NCBI GenBank assembly: GCA_003644405.1
Contig: QNCE01000067.1
Coordinates: 1 to 7,075, forward strand
From: Candidatus Omnitrophota bacterium
GTDB taxonomy: Bacteria; Omnitrophota; Gorgyraeia; Duberdicusellales; 4484-171
Length of the DNA: 7,075 bases
Direction: 5' to 3'
This document shows, piece after piece, positions 1 through 6,252 of this stretch. The first letter of the stretch is position 1, and every line of letters starts with the position of its first letter. Position numbers and translations under genes: made by a program. Below the pieces are notes generated by a model, which was not told where the DNA came from, did not search any database, and worked only from the letters and a program-made list of their open reading frames with translations.

Positions 1-16
1 CCATTGGGTATTTCGA

Positions 17-27
17 TATACTATACT
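17..27 (+). promoter_or_regulatory. Possible -10 element(s) of the PAS-HD-GYP gene
   Basis: Two overlapping TATACT hexamers lie at 17-22 and 22-27. Each matches the sigma-70 -10 consensus at five of six positions. If the second is used, transcription would start near 34, three bases before the ATG at 37. The matching -35 would fall at or beyond the left edge, so it cannot be checked. The call rests mainly on the same arrangement being seen before porG and ppiD. Confidence 0.35.
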
Positions 28-36
28 TCCGTAAAA

Positions 37-1392
37 ATGAGGAGAAAAAATATTTTTTACTTCAATTTCTCCACTGCTGACCACATAGGAGTTGGTTTCT
101 TTAAGTATCAGCTATTTCCCTCTCCTAGGTTTTTAGTAATAAATAGTGCTTTTGCTAATATGTTAGGGTATCTCTCTAAGAGAGAAGTAAAGAAGGAAAA
201 TTTTTCTTCACTCTTTGTTCATCAAGAGGATAAAGATAACTTTTTTAATGCTCTCCAAAAAGAGGGTAGAGTAAAGTTTTTCGAAACTATTTTTAAGAAA
301 AAAAATAGAAAAAAATTTTGGGTAGCCATAACTGCTTCTTATCTTTTAGGTAAAAACTCGTCTCGATATATTGAGGGAATAATAGAGGATATCTCTTCTC
401 ATAAAGAGGCAGAGGAGAGGTTAGCTTTAGAAAGGGATTTCTTACAAGGTCTTTTAGATAACATTCCTGATGCTGTCTACTTTAAGGATACCTGTAATCG
501 AATAATAAGAGTAAATAAATTTTACGCTCAAGGGGTAGGACTTAAACCTGAAGAGATTATTGGTAAGACAGATTTCGATTTTTTTCCTTACCATCAGGCA
601 AAACAAATGCTTGAAGATGACAACTATGTATTGAGAACAGGAAAACCCATCGTAGGCAAAATTGAACGCACTCTCCTTCCCGATGGTAGTTGGAACCAGG
701 TAATTACAACTAAAATCCCAATGTACGATAGGAAGGGAAAGATTATTGGCACCATGGGGATTACACGTGATATGACTGCTTACGCTAACACTGAAAGAGA
801 AAAATTTTCTATGGTAATGAATGCTCTGGAGGTATTAAATCGAGCTTTGGAGATGCGTGATCCCTATACTTCAGGACATTCTCAAAGGGTAGCCTACTTA
901 GCGGAGGGTATAGCTAAAGAGTTAGGTTGGAGTGAGGAGCGAATTTTAGCTGTTAAGCTGGCAGGGGAGCTACATGATGTGGGCAAAATAGTTATTCCTT
1001 TAGATATTTTAACTAAACCCGGAAGACTCACAGAATTGGAGTATAAAATTATTCAAGATCACGTAGAGAAATGCTATCAGTTGCTTAAGGATGTTAATTT
1101 CCCTTTTCCTTTAGCAAAGATAATCTATCAGCATCACGAGCGTCTGGATGGCTCTGGATACCCTAATCACCTAAAAGAAGAAGAGATTCTTCCTGAAGCA
1201 CGGATTTTAGCAATAAGTGACGTACTGGAAGCAGTCACCAGTCGACGTCCTTACCGAGAAGCTTTGGGATTAGGAAGAGCAATAGAGGAATTAAAAGCAG
1301 GTGCGGGTTCTAAATATGATGAAAAGTTGGTAAAGATAGTTTTCAATCTCATTGAGAGGTATGAACACAAGCCTTTCTGGATGAATGCATAA
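37..1392 (+). CDS. PAS-PAS-HD-GYP protein, probable c-di-GMP phosphodiesterase
   Basis: Predicted cytoplasmic signalling enzyme that hydrolyses cyclic di-GMP in response to a ligand or redox signal sensed by its PAS domains. Numbered from ATG 37 (451 residues), PAS 1 spans about 17-120 and PAS 2 about 134-246. PAS 2 has the typical IPDAVYFKD and GKTDFDFF blocks and ends GITRDMT. The HD-GYP domain covers about 259-444. Its expected metal and catalytic residues are visible: GHS His281, HD pair His313-Asp314 (HDVGKI), His342, HHE at 366-368, GYP at 374-376 and Asp395 in the SDV motif before RPYR. There is no membrane helix, receiver or GGDEF domain. An in-frame TTG at 4 and an open frame to the left edge allow a longer protein, but ATG 37 sits just before PAS 1 and just after a -10-like box. 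No Shine-Dalgarno precedes it. The signal sensed by the PAS domains is unknown. Confidence 0.9.
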   Translation: MRRKNIFYFNFSTADHIGVGFFKYQLFPSPRFLVINSAFANMLGYLSKREVKKENFSSLFVHQEDKDNFFNALQKEGRVKFFETIFKKKNRKKFWVAITASYLLGKNSSRYIEGIIEDISSHKEAEERLALERDFLQGLLDNIPDAVYFKDTCNRIIRVNKFYAQGVGLKPEEIIGKTDFDFFPYHQAKQMLEDDNYVLRTGKPIVGKIERTLLPDGSWNQVITTKIPMYDRKGKIIGTMGITRDMTAYANTEREKFSMVMNALEVLNRALEMRDPYTSGHSQRVAYLAEGIAKELGWSEERILAVKLAGELHDVGKIVIPLDILTKPGRLTELEYKIIQDHVEKCYQLLKDVNFPFPLAKIIYQHHERLDGSGYPNHLKEEEILPEARILAISDVLEAVTSRRPYREALGLGRAIEELKAGAGSKYDEKLVKIVFNLIERYEHKPFWMNA

Positions 1393-1410
1393 AAAAACTT
1401 GCTTTTTTTT
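1391..1410 (+). other. A-tract/T-tract inverted repeat, possible weak terminator
   Basis: Seven A residues (1391-1397), a CTTGC loop and eight T residues (1403-1410) can form a pure A-T hairpin directly at the stop codon of the HD-GYP gene. The stem has no G-C pair, so it is a poor intrinsic terminator by itself. It overlaps the proposed -35 box of porG. Its function is uncertain. Confidence 0.25.
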
Positions 1411-1426
1411 GAAATTGTGATATAAA
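1399..1426 (+). promoter_or_regulatory. Promoter of the porGDAB-ferredoxin operon
   Basis: A -35-like TTGCTT (1399-1404) and a -10 TATAAA (1421-1426) are separated by 16 bases. A TG at 1418-1419 gives an extended -10 (TGATATAAA). The expected start point is near 1433, only three bases before the porG ATG, so the mRNA would be nearly leaderless. This fits the absence of a Shine-Dalgarno in front of porG and suggests the HD-GYP gene is not part of the por operon. Confidence 0.6.
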
Positions 1427-1435
1427 TTTTATCTT

Positions 1436-1978
1436 ATGAAAGAAGTAAAAATTTTTGCCAGAGCAGGACAAGGAGCAATCACTACTGCTGCTATTTTAGG
1501 AGAGGCTTTGTTTTATCAAGGATTGTATGCTTACGCTTTTCCTCATTTTGGAGCAGCAAGAATGGGGGCTCCTATGAATGCCTTTTTAAGGTTTGATACT
1601 CAACCAGTGAGAAATCGCTCCCAGATTTATAACTCTGATTATATAATCGTTATTGAGCCTACCCTTGTTATTACCCAAAACTGCTTCTCTGGTTTAAAGA
1701 AAGGGGGGATTGCTATAGTAGCTAAAAGGGAGAATACGGTTTTAGATTCTCCTAAAGATGTAAAGTTAGTAGCTCTTTATGCCGAAAAAATTGCTATGGA
1801 GGTAATTGGCAGACCTTTCTCTAACACAGTGCTGTTAGGAGCCTTTGCTAAGGCTACGGGAGAGGTTGAACTAGAGAATATACTAAAAGCAGTAGAGAAA
1901 AGGTTTTTAGGAAAGCCAGAAGTATTAAAGAAAAGTCTTGAGGCGGTAAAGAGAGGTTATCAGGCAGTTACCGAGTAA
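1436..1978 (+). CDS. porG: 2-oxoacid (pyruvate):ferredoxin oxidoreductase, gamma subunit
   Basis: Gamma subunit of a four-subunit pyruvate/2-oxoacid:ferredoxin oxidoreductase. In the single-chain enzymes it corresponds to the domain linked with CoA binding. The 180-residue length is normal for PorG. Visible family features are the N-terminal nucleotide-fold start with R9-A-G-Q-G13, the block FPHFGAARMGAP at 35-46, RSQIY at 61-65 and IEPTL at 73-77. The usual ERRGAP-like motif reads AARMGAP here, a modest deviation. It is the first gene of the operon, and porD starts two bases after its stop. ATG 1436 has no Shine-Dalgarno but lies nine bases after a -10 box, consistent with leaderless initiation. 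Substrate assignment to pyruvate rests on the whole cluster. A branched-chain oxoacid (Vor-type) enzyme is the main alternative. Confidence 0.93.
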   Translation: MKEVKIFARAGQGAITTAAILGEALFYQGLYAYAFPHFGAARMGAPMNAFLRFDTQPVRNRSQIYNSDYIIVIEPTLVITQNCFSGLKKGGIAIVAKRENTVLDSPKDVKLVALYAEKIAMEVIGRPFSNTVLLGAFAKATGEVELENILKAVEKRFLGKPEVLKKSLEAVKRGYQAVTE

Positions 1979-1980
1979 AG

Positions 1981-2238
1981 ATGTTTGGTCCTTTAGCAGC
2001 AAAACCTGGTTCTTCTAAGGAAAATAAAACAGGCTCTTGGCGAACTTTAAGGAAACCTAAGTTTCTTCAAAAGAATTGTATTGGATGTGGGTTGTGCAAA
2101 TTAATTTGTCCTGAAGGATGCATTATAGGCGAAGGAAAGAATACTTACATTAATGATGAACTTTACTGCAAAGGTTGTGGACTTTGTAGCTACATCTGTC
2201 CTAAAAAAGATATCGAGATGGTTCCCGAAAGGAAGTAA
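1981..2238 (+). CDS. porD: Pyruvate:ferredoxin oxidoreductase, delta subunit (2x[4Fe-4S])
   Basis: Small ferredoxin-like delta subunit that carries electrons from the PorB cluster toward the external ferredoxin. Two complete CxxCxxCxxxCP motifs are present: Cys33, 36, 39, 43 and Cys63, 66, 69, 73. Each motif supplies three ligands for one cluster plus one for the other, giving two [4Fe-4S] clusters. An extra Cys47 is not needed for these. The N-terminal AAKPGSS...NKTGSWRT segment is typical of PorD and separates it from free ferredoxins. The 85-residue length is normal. It starts two bases after the porG stop, and its TAA abuts the porA ATG directly, so the genes are surely cotranscribed and probably translationally coupled. 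Confidence 0.94.
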   Translation: MFGPLAAKPGSSKENKTGSWRTLRKPKFLQKNCIGCGLCKLICPEGCIIGEGKNTYINDELYCKGCGLCSYICPKKDIEMVPERK

Positions 2239-3414
2239 ATGAGAAAGTTTTTAGAAGGCTCACATGCAGTAGCTGAAGCAGTTAAGCGTTGCAAACCAGG
2301 AGTAATTTCTGCTTACCCTATTACTCCTCAGACACACATTGTAGAAAGGATTGCTAATTTTGTTGCCAATGGAGAACTAAATGCCCAGTTTATTAATGTA
2401 GAGAGTGAGCATTCCGCAGCAAGTGTAGTACTGGGAGCAGAAGCTTGTGGAGTGAGAGCTTTTACTGCTACAAGTTCTCAAGGGTTAATTCTTATGAGTG
2501 AAGTTCTCTTTAATATCGCCGGTTTACGTCTTCCTTTGGTATTAGTTTGTGCTAACCGTGCACTTTCCGCTCCTATAAACATCTGGAATGACCATCAGGA
2601 TGCTGTTGCTTTAAGAGATAGTGGTTGGATTATGGTTTTTGCTGAGAATAATCAGGAGGTTCATGACCTCATTTATCAGGCTTATAAGGTAGGAGAAAAT
2701 CCTAAGGTAATGCTTCCCGTAATGGTAAATATGGATGGGTATATATTGACCCATGGTATGGAGCCAGTGGATATTCCTGATCAGGCTTTAGTAGATAAAT
2801 TTTTACCTCCTTACAATCCTCCTTATAAATTAGATGTTGATAATCCTTTAAGTTTAGGTTTACTGGGAGACCCTACAGTTTACTTAGAGACCAGATACGC
2901 GCTTCAGAAAACTTTGGAGGAAATAAAAGACCTTATTCCTAAGGTAGGGGAAGAGTTCAAGCAGCTGTTTGGTAGAAAAGGGTTAGAGTTTGTAGAGGGT
3001 TATAAAATAGAGGATGCTGATAGTGTAATTTTGGCTATGGGTTCTGTTTGTGGGACAGTGAAGGATTTTGTAGATAAAAAAAGAGAGGAAGGAGAGAAAA
3101 TAGGCTTGTTGAGAATTATTGTGTATCGCCCTTTTCCCAAAAAAATAATCTATGAGTTGCTGAAAGAAAAAGAGAGATTGTTCATTTTGGAAAAAGCTAT
3201 CTCTTTAGGCATGGAAGGTCCTCTCTATACTGAGGTTAAGTCACTTTTTAATAAGCCCTCACCAAAAATGTATGGATTTATTGCAGGATTAGGAGGAAGA
3301 GATATTACCTTCAATACTTTAGAGGAGATGTTAAAGGTTGGAAAGGATAAAGAAGTTAGTTGTTACTTTTTAGATGTTGACCATTCTCTTTTAAAAGATG
3401 AATTCTATGTCTGA
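2239..3414 (+). CDS. porA: Pyruvate:ferredoxin oxidoreductase, alpha subunit
   Basis: Alpha subunit, which forms the thiamine-diphosphate active site together with PorB in oxidative decarboxylation of pyruvate to acetyl-CoA, CO2 and reduced ferredoxin. The 391-residue length is normal. The N-terminal pyrimidine-binding domain shows AYPITPQT (25-32), the conserved VESEHSA (54-60), TSSQGL (78-83) and NRALSAPINIW (106-116) followed by DHQD. In characterised enzymes a threonine in the YPITP segment and an arginine near the NRA position contact the oxoacid; I infer T29 and R107 play these roles. The C-terminal half (about 255-375) fits the transketolase C-like domain. An AAGGAAG Shine-Dalgarno at 2227-2233 overlaps the end of porD. 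The stop overlaps the start of porB. All expected residues seem intact. Confidence 0.94.
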   Translation: MRKFLEGSHAVAEAVKRCKPGVISAYPITPQTHIVERIANFVANGELNAQFINVESEHSAASVVLGAEACGVRAFTATSSQGLILMSEVLFNIAGLRLPLVLVCANRALSAPINIWNDHQDAVALRDSGWIMVFAENNQEVHDLIYQAYKVGENPKVMLPVMVNMDGYILTHGMEPVDIPDQALVDKFLPPYNPPYKLDVDNPLSLGLLGDPTVYLETRYALQKTLEEIKDLIPKVGEEFKQLFGRKGLEFVEGYKIEDADSVILAMGSVCGTVKDFVDKKREEGEKIGLLRIIVYRPFPKKIIYELLKEKERLFILEKAISLGMEGPLYTEVKSLFNKPSPKMYGFIAGLGGRDITFNTLEEMLKVGKDKEVSCYFLDVDHSLLKDEFYV

Positions 3415-4309
3415 AAGTACAATTTCTAAACATTTTGAGGAGCATTTTTTCGTCTCTGGACATACTGCTTGCAGTGGTTGTGGTCAAGCATTAGCAGCGA
3501 GGTTAGTAGTAGATGCTATTGGTAAAAATAACATAGTAGCAAATGCTACTGGATGTTTAGAAGTTTTTTCCACCAAGTGCCCACAATCAAGTTGGCGAAT
3601 TCCTTGGATTCACTCTTTATTTGAAAATGCGGCGGCGGTAGCTAGTGGGATAGAGGCTGCTTTAAGGTATTTAGGTAAGATTGATACCGTGAGAGTCTGT
3701 GCTTTTGCAGGAGATGGAGGAACAGCAGATATTGGATTTCAGGCACTGAGTGGAATGTTGGAAAGAGGACACGATGTTTTATTTTGTTGTTTTGATAACG
3801 AAGCTTATATGAACACGGGAATTCAGAGAAGTGGATTAACTCCCTTCCAAGCCTCAACCACTACTTCTCCTGCAGGAAAAGTATGGAAAGGTAATTGGCG
3901 TCTGAAAAAATCTCTGGTAGAGATTGTTGCTGCTCATTTCATTCCTTACTCTGCCTCAGCTTCGGTAGGTTTTCCTCAAGACCTACAGAGAAAAGTCAAA
4001 AAAGCTATTTCTTTAAGGGGACCGAAGTATATTCAAATTCATGTTCCCTGCCCTCTAGGGTGGGGGTTTGATTCTTCTTTAACTATTGATATTGGGAAGA
4101 AAGCAGTATTAAGTGGTCTTTATCCTTTAGTTGAGTATGAAGGAGGTAAACTCACTAAGGTGTTTAAGTTGAGTCAGAAAATTCCCGTAATAGACTATAT
4201 AAAACCTCAGAGTAGATTTCGTCATCTTTTAAAAGACGAAGAAGCCCTTCGGCAGTTGCAGAAAGTGGCAGATAAAAATATTGAATACTACAAGCTAGGG
4301 GAGGTGTAA
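3398..4309 (+). CDS. porB: Pyruvate:ferredoxin oxidoreductase, beta subunit (TPP, [4Fe-4S])
   Basis: Beta subunit, binding the diphosphate end of thiamine diphosphate and the proximal [4Fe-4S] cluster. The four cluster cysteines of the PorB family are visible: Cys25 and Cys28 in HTACSGCG, Cys53 in ATGC, and Cys218 in HVPCP. The TPP/Mg motif is GDGGTADIG at 105-113, followed by DNEAYMNTG at 133-141. Length (303) is slightly below many homologues but no core motif is missing. The start is ambiguous: ATG 3398 overlaps porA by 17 bases, and ATG 3407 overlaps by 8 (ATGTCTGA). Neither has a clear Shine-Dalgarno, so translation probably depends on coupling to porA. The ferredoxin gene follows two bases after the stop. 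Confidence 0.94.
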   Translation: MNSMSESTISKHFEEHFFVSGHTACSGCGQALAARLVVDAIGKNNIVANATGCLEVFSTKCPQSSWRIPWIHSLFENAAAVASGIEAALRYLGKIDTVRVCAFAGDGGTADIGFQALSGMLERGHDVLFCCFDNEAYMNTGIQRSGLTPFQASTTTSPAGKVWKGNWRLKKSLVEIVAAHFIPYSASASVGFPQDLQRKVKKAISLRGPKYIQIHVPCPLGWGFDSSLTIDIGKKAVLSGLYPLVEYEGGKLTKVFKLSQKIPVIDYIKPQSRFRHLLKDEEALRQLQKVADKNIEYYKLGEV

Positions 4310-4311
4310 GG

Positions 4312-4497
4312 ATGGCAAAGATTACCATTGATGAGAATGCTTGTGTAGGGTGTGGGCTCTGTGTAAATAGCTGTCCGGATTGCTTTGAGATGGGCGAGGA
4401 TGGAATAGCTAAAGTTAAATCCTCCGAATGTCCTAGCTGCGATCTCAATGAAGTAGCGAGCCAGTGTCCAGTTAATGCTATTACTGTTGAGGCTTAG
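4312..4497 (+). CDS. Single-cluster [4Fe-4S] ferredoxin
   Basis: Small electron carrier, most likely the acceptor of electrons from the Por complex encoded just upstream. The 61-residue length and the pattern Cys11-xx-Cys14-xx-Cys17 with a distant Cys52-Pro match mono-cluster ferredoxins of the Thermotoga type. The second cluster motif of 2x[4Fe-4S] ferredoxins is absent. Cys21 and Cys43 sit where the Thermotoga protein has a disulfide pair. Two further cysteines, Cys24 and Cys40, are additional. The start is supported by a strong Shine-Dalgarno (GGGGAGGTG, 4298-4306), six bases before ATG 4312. It is the last gene of the por operon. Its final 17 bases overlap the 3' end of the opposing ppiD-like gene, and I see no intrinsic terminator after it. 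Confidence 0.93.
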   Translation: MAKITIDENACVGCGLCVNSCPDCFEMGEDGIAKVKSSECPSCDLNEVASQCPVNAITVEA

Positions 4498-5896
4498 AGT
4501 AGATTTTTAAATCAAATTCATCTTCCAGTTGGGAGAGAAATTTCAGTCGTTGAATAAATTCTTTCTGTGCTATAATCTTTTCTCTATATTTTTGTTTTTC
4601 CTCTTCAAATTTCTTTTTATCGATTTCTGTTATCTGCTTAATTTGAATGATGTAACATCCTTTAGAGAGCAAAAAAGTTTTAGGAATGATTTCTCCTTTT
4701 TTCCCTTTAAATATTGCTTCGGCTAAATCTTTACTTAATCCCACTCCTTCAATATAATCATGATATTTGAAAGGCTTAGTTTCTTTATACTCTAAATTGT
4801 AATTTTTGGCAATCACCTTAAGATCACTTATCTTTTTCTCTTCTATTTCTTTAATAATTTTTTCTCCTAGCTCTTTAGCATATTCCTGTTGCTTTTTCTC
4901 TTTTAAAAGTTTCTTTGCTTTATCTTTTACCTCTTCAAAAGCAGGAATTCGTGCACTTTCTTCATCTATTTTTTCAAAGATTATAAAACCATTATTTACA
5001 GCTAAAATCTTACTAAGAGAATTTTTAGGGATAGAGAAGGCGGTTTTTAACACTTGGGGAGCCCAACCAATTCCTTCAATAGGACTTGAAGCAGTTAGCA
5101 ATTTCGTTTCCTTATAGGGCAGATTTATCTTCTTACTGAGTGTGGCTATATCTTGCGTGTTCTTGAGCTCTTTTCTTAACTTTTCTTTAATTTTAGAATA
5201 CTCCTGTTGGGGTATAAAGAGATATCTAATTTTAACTTTTGGTTCCTCTTTAAAAACCTCCTTATTTTCCTCATAAAATTTCTTTACTTCTTCCTCATTT
5301 ACCTCTATTTCTTTTTCTATCTTTTCATAAGAAATTAGGATATACCCTATCTTAGCCTTCTGGTTATCTTTCTTATACAAATCTAAAACTTCCTCATCTT
5401 TCACTTCTACTTTGATATATTTATCCCAAACCTTCTCGGTAGTAAGTATTCTTCTTAAAGATTCTTCAAAAACACGAGGATTCATGTGTAAGCGGAATTT
5501 TAACACTCTAAAATACCAGTCTTTATCGAATTTTCCTCGAGGAGAAAAAATCTCTTTTATTTTCTGGATTACCTCTTCATCGCTTACGAAGATTTTATCT
5601 TTCTTAGCTTTTTCAAGGAGAAGATAAAATTGCCATGCTTGGGATTCTATCTGTTGGGGGTTCACTTTAGTAGGGTAGCTGTAGCCATAGTTAAGAAGAT
5701 ACAGGATTTTAGCTAATTCTACGTAGGGAGAGAATTCTTGAGCGGTAATTAGATGACCTTTTGATTGTCCTACGGCAGTTTTTCTTCTTGTAGTTAGATA
5801 GGTTATACTTCCCCAAAGAATGAAAGCAGGGATAATAAAAAAAATTAGTATCCAGATTACCTGTTTTATTTGTTTTCTTTTAAGTTTTAGTAACAT
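4481..5896 (-). CDS. PpiD/SurA-like membrane-anchored peptidyl-prolyl isomerase/chaperone
   Basis: Predicted folding factor for exported proteins, anchored in the inner membrane with its body in the periplasm. Counted from ATG 5896 (471 residues), a positive segment (KLKRKQIK) precedes one membrane helix at about 12-34. A SurA-N-like helical domain follows to about 165, with GKFDKDWY at 121-128 and FEESLRRIL as in PpiD. The region 165-225 contains two VxxEEVxxxY segments. Two parvulin-like stretches follow, at about 220-310 and 367-425. They share N-L-x-Y-K-E-T-K (258-265 and 367-374) and IEG[IV]G. Catalytic parvulin residues are not evident, so chaperone activity without isomerase activity is possible. 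The protein is shorter than E. coli PpiD (623). It is very Lys/Glu-rich. An in-frame TTG at 5932 is rejected as start because it forms the -35 box. No Shine-Dalgarno is present. Confidence 0.82.
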   Translation of the reverse strand: MLLKLKRKQIKQVIWILIFFIIPAFILWGSITYLTTRRKTAVGQSKGHLITAQEFSPYVELAKILYLLNYGYSYPTKVNPQQIESQAWQFYLLLEKAKKDKIFVSDEEVIQKIKEIFSPRGKFDKDWYFRVLKFRLHMNPRVFEESLRRILTTEKVWDKYIKVEVKDEEVLDLYKKDNQKAKIGYILISYEKIEKEIEVNEEEVKKFYEENKEVFKEEPKVKIRYLFIPQQEYSKIKEKLRKELKNTQDIATLSKKINLPYKETKLLTASSPIEGIGWAPQVLKTAFSIPKNSLSKILAVNNGFIIFEKIDEESARIPAFEEVKDKAKKLLKEKKQQEYAKELGEKIIKEIEEKKISDLKVIAKNYNLEYKETKPFKYHDYIEGVGLSKDLAEAIFKGKKGEIIPKTFLLSKGCYIIQIKQITEIDKKKFEEEKQKYREKIIAQKEFIQRLKFLSQLEDEFDLKIYSKPQQ

Positions 5897-5903
5897 ACTA
5901 AAT

Positions 5904-5932
5904 ATAATAGCTTGGAGAGGTGGTAATTTCAA
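5904..5932 (-). promoter_or_regulatory. Promoter of the ppiD-like gene, predicted leaderless
   Basis: On the minus strand a -35 TTGAAA (5932-5927), a 17-base spacer and a -10 TATTAT (5909-5904) form a near-consensus sigma-70 promoter. Only seven bases separate the -10 from ATG 5896, so the predicted +1 falls at 5897 or 5896. The mRNA should begin at, or one base before, the start codon. This explains the missing Shine-Dalgarno and shows that the in-frame TTG at 5932 is promoter sequence. Confidence 0.75.
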
Positions 5933-6000
5933 GCTATTTTTCTAACTTTTACTTATGAAGTCCGTCTTATTTTGGTAGCGTTTAATTAACTATTGCTAAA

Positions 6001-6027
6001 AATATATCTAATATATCTAATATATCT
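6001..6027. repeat. Three exact tandem copies of the 9-mer AATATATCT
   Basis: The unit AATATATCT occurs three times without change at 6001-6009, 6010-6018 and 6019-6027. A fourth copy fails after AA. The block is pure A/T apart from one C per unit and should melt easily. It could be a replication slippage product, binding sites for a regulator, or an easily unwound element. The sequence alone does not decide. Confidence 0.9.
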
Positions 6028-6046
6028 AACTTTCTGTTATTTACGA

Positions 6047-6056
6047 TGTTATAACA
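6047..6056. promoter_or_regulatory. 10-bp perfect palindrome TGTTATAACA, possible operator
   Basis: TGTTATAACA is a perfect palindrome between the two divergent promoters, about 107 bases before the forward -35 and 115 bases from the ppiD -35. Its form fits a half-site pair for a dimeric regulator. Short palindromes are common in AT-rich DNA, and the distance from both promoters weakens an operator role. Confidence 0.2.
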
Positions 6057-6067
6057 AATTATAAAAA

Positions 6068-6076
6068 TGTGGATAA
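6068..6076 (-). promoter_or_regulatory. Consensus DnaA-box match (TTATCCACA on the minus strand)
   Basis: TGTGGATAA on the plus strand is the reverse complement of TTATCCACA, the high-affinity DnaA box in many bacteria. It lies 40 bases from the 9-mer repeats, in the intergenic region. Only this one exact box was found by eye. No dnaA, dnaN or other origin-linked gene is in the window. It may be a regulatory DnaA site or a chance match. Confidence 0.3.
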
Positions 6077-6162
6077 TTTTATTTGAAATAAGCCGACATT
6101 TCTATAAAGATAAAAAACTGATAAATTTGTCATTTAAAAACAGCAACAGTTTTAATTTTTCA

Positions 6163-6191
6163 TTGACAAGAGGAAGAAAAACCTATATAGT
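6163..6191 (+). promoter_or_regulatory. Strong sigma-70-type promoter of the small membrane protein gene
   Basis: A perfect -35 TTGACA (6163-6168), a 17-base spacer and a -10 TATAGT (6186-6191, five of six) form the best promoter in the window. The predicted start is near 6198, giving a leader of about 55 bases with a strong Shine-Dalgarno. This differs from the leaderless arrangement of the other unit heads and suggests high constitutive expression. Confidence 0.75.
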
Positions 6192-6241
6192 ATAAAAAAA
6201 TATAAAGACTTAATCAGCAATAAGAGATAAGTAACAGGAGA

Positions 6242-6249
6242 AGGAGGTG
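6242..6249 (+). promoter_or_regulatory. Perfect Shine-Dalgarno (AGGAGGTG) that fixes the start at 6253
   Basis: AGGAGGTG is complementary to the 16S rRNA 3' tail. From the end of AGGAGG (6247) there are five bases to ATG 6253, ideal spacing. The in-frame GTG at 6247 is part of this Shine-Dalgarno and is therefore not the start. Confidence 0.85.
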
Positions 6250-6252
6250 GAA

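Larger units (their letters stand above)
5933..6162. other. AT-rich divergent intergenic region without a gene
   Basis: The gap between the ppiD start (5896) and the small-protein start (6253) is over 350 bases and carries no ORF I can support on either strand. Outside the two promoters it contains a 9-bp tandem repeat (6001-6027), a 10-bp palindrome (6047-6056) and a DnaA-box match (6068-6076). The stretch from 6080 to 6160 shows nothing beyond AT richness and a weak AAAAC/GTTTT inverted repeat near 6136-6154. Confidence 0.6.

Noticed and set aside
3642..3857. 71-codon open frame on the minus strand inside porB
   Set aside because: It lies fully antisense to a strongly conserved TPP-binding region and shows no recognisable protein features.
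4164..4448. 94-codon open frame on the minus strand over the porB/ferredoxin junction
   Set aside because: It is antisense to two clearly real genes, has no promoter or Shine-Dalgarno, and has no domain-like composition.
4529..5627. Three plus-strand open frames (4529-4726, 4806-5117, 5412-5627) within the ppiD-like gene
   Set aside because: Their Phe/Leu/Ser-rich translations are the expected antisense image of a Lys/Glu-rich gene, not independent proteins.
5980..5990. TTAATTAA palindrome (GTTTAATTAAC)
   Set aside because: It is a short A/T-only symmetric string expected by chance in this AT-rich spacer, with no paired copy.
6001..6027. CRISPR-like or iteron array
   Set aside because: The units are nine bases long with no spacers, only three copies, and no cas or replication initiator gene nearby.
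5933..6252. Chromosomal replication origin
   Set aside because: Only one exact DnaA box was found and no dnaA, dnaN, gyrase, rpmH or par genes are visible. It is kept as a low-confidence site only.
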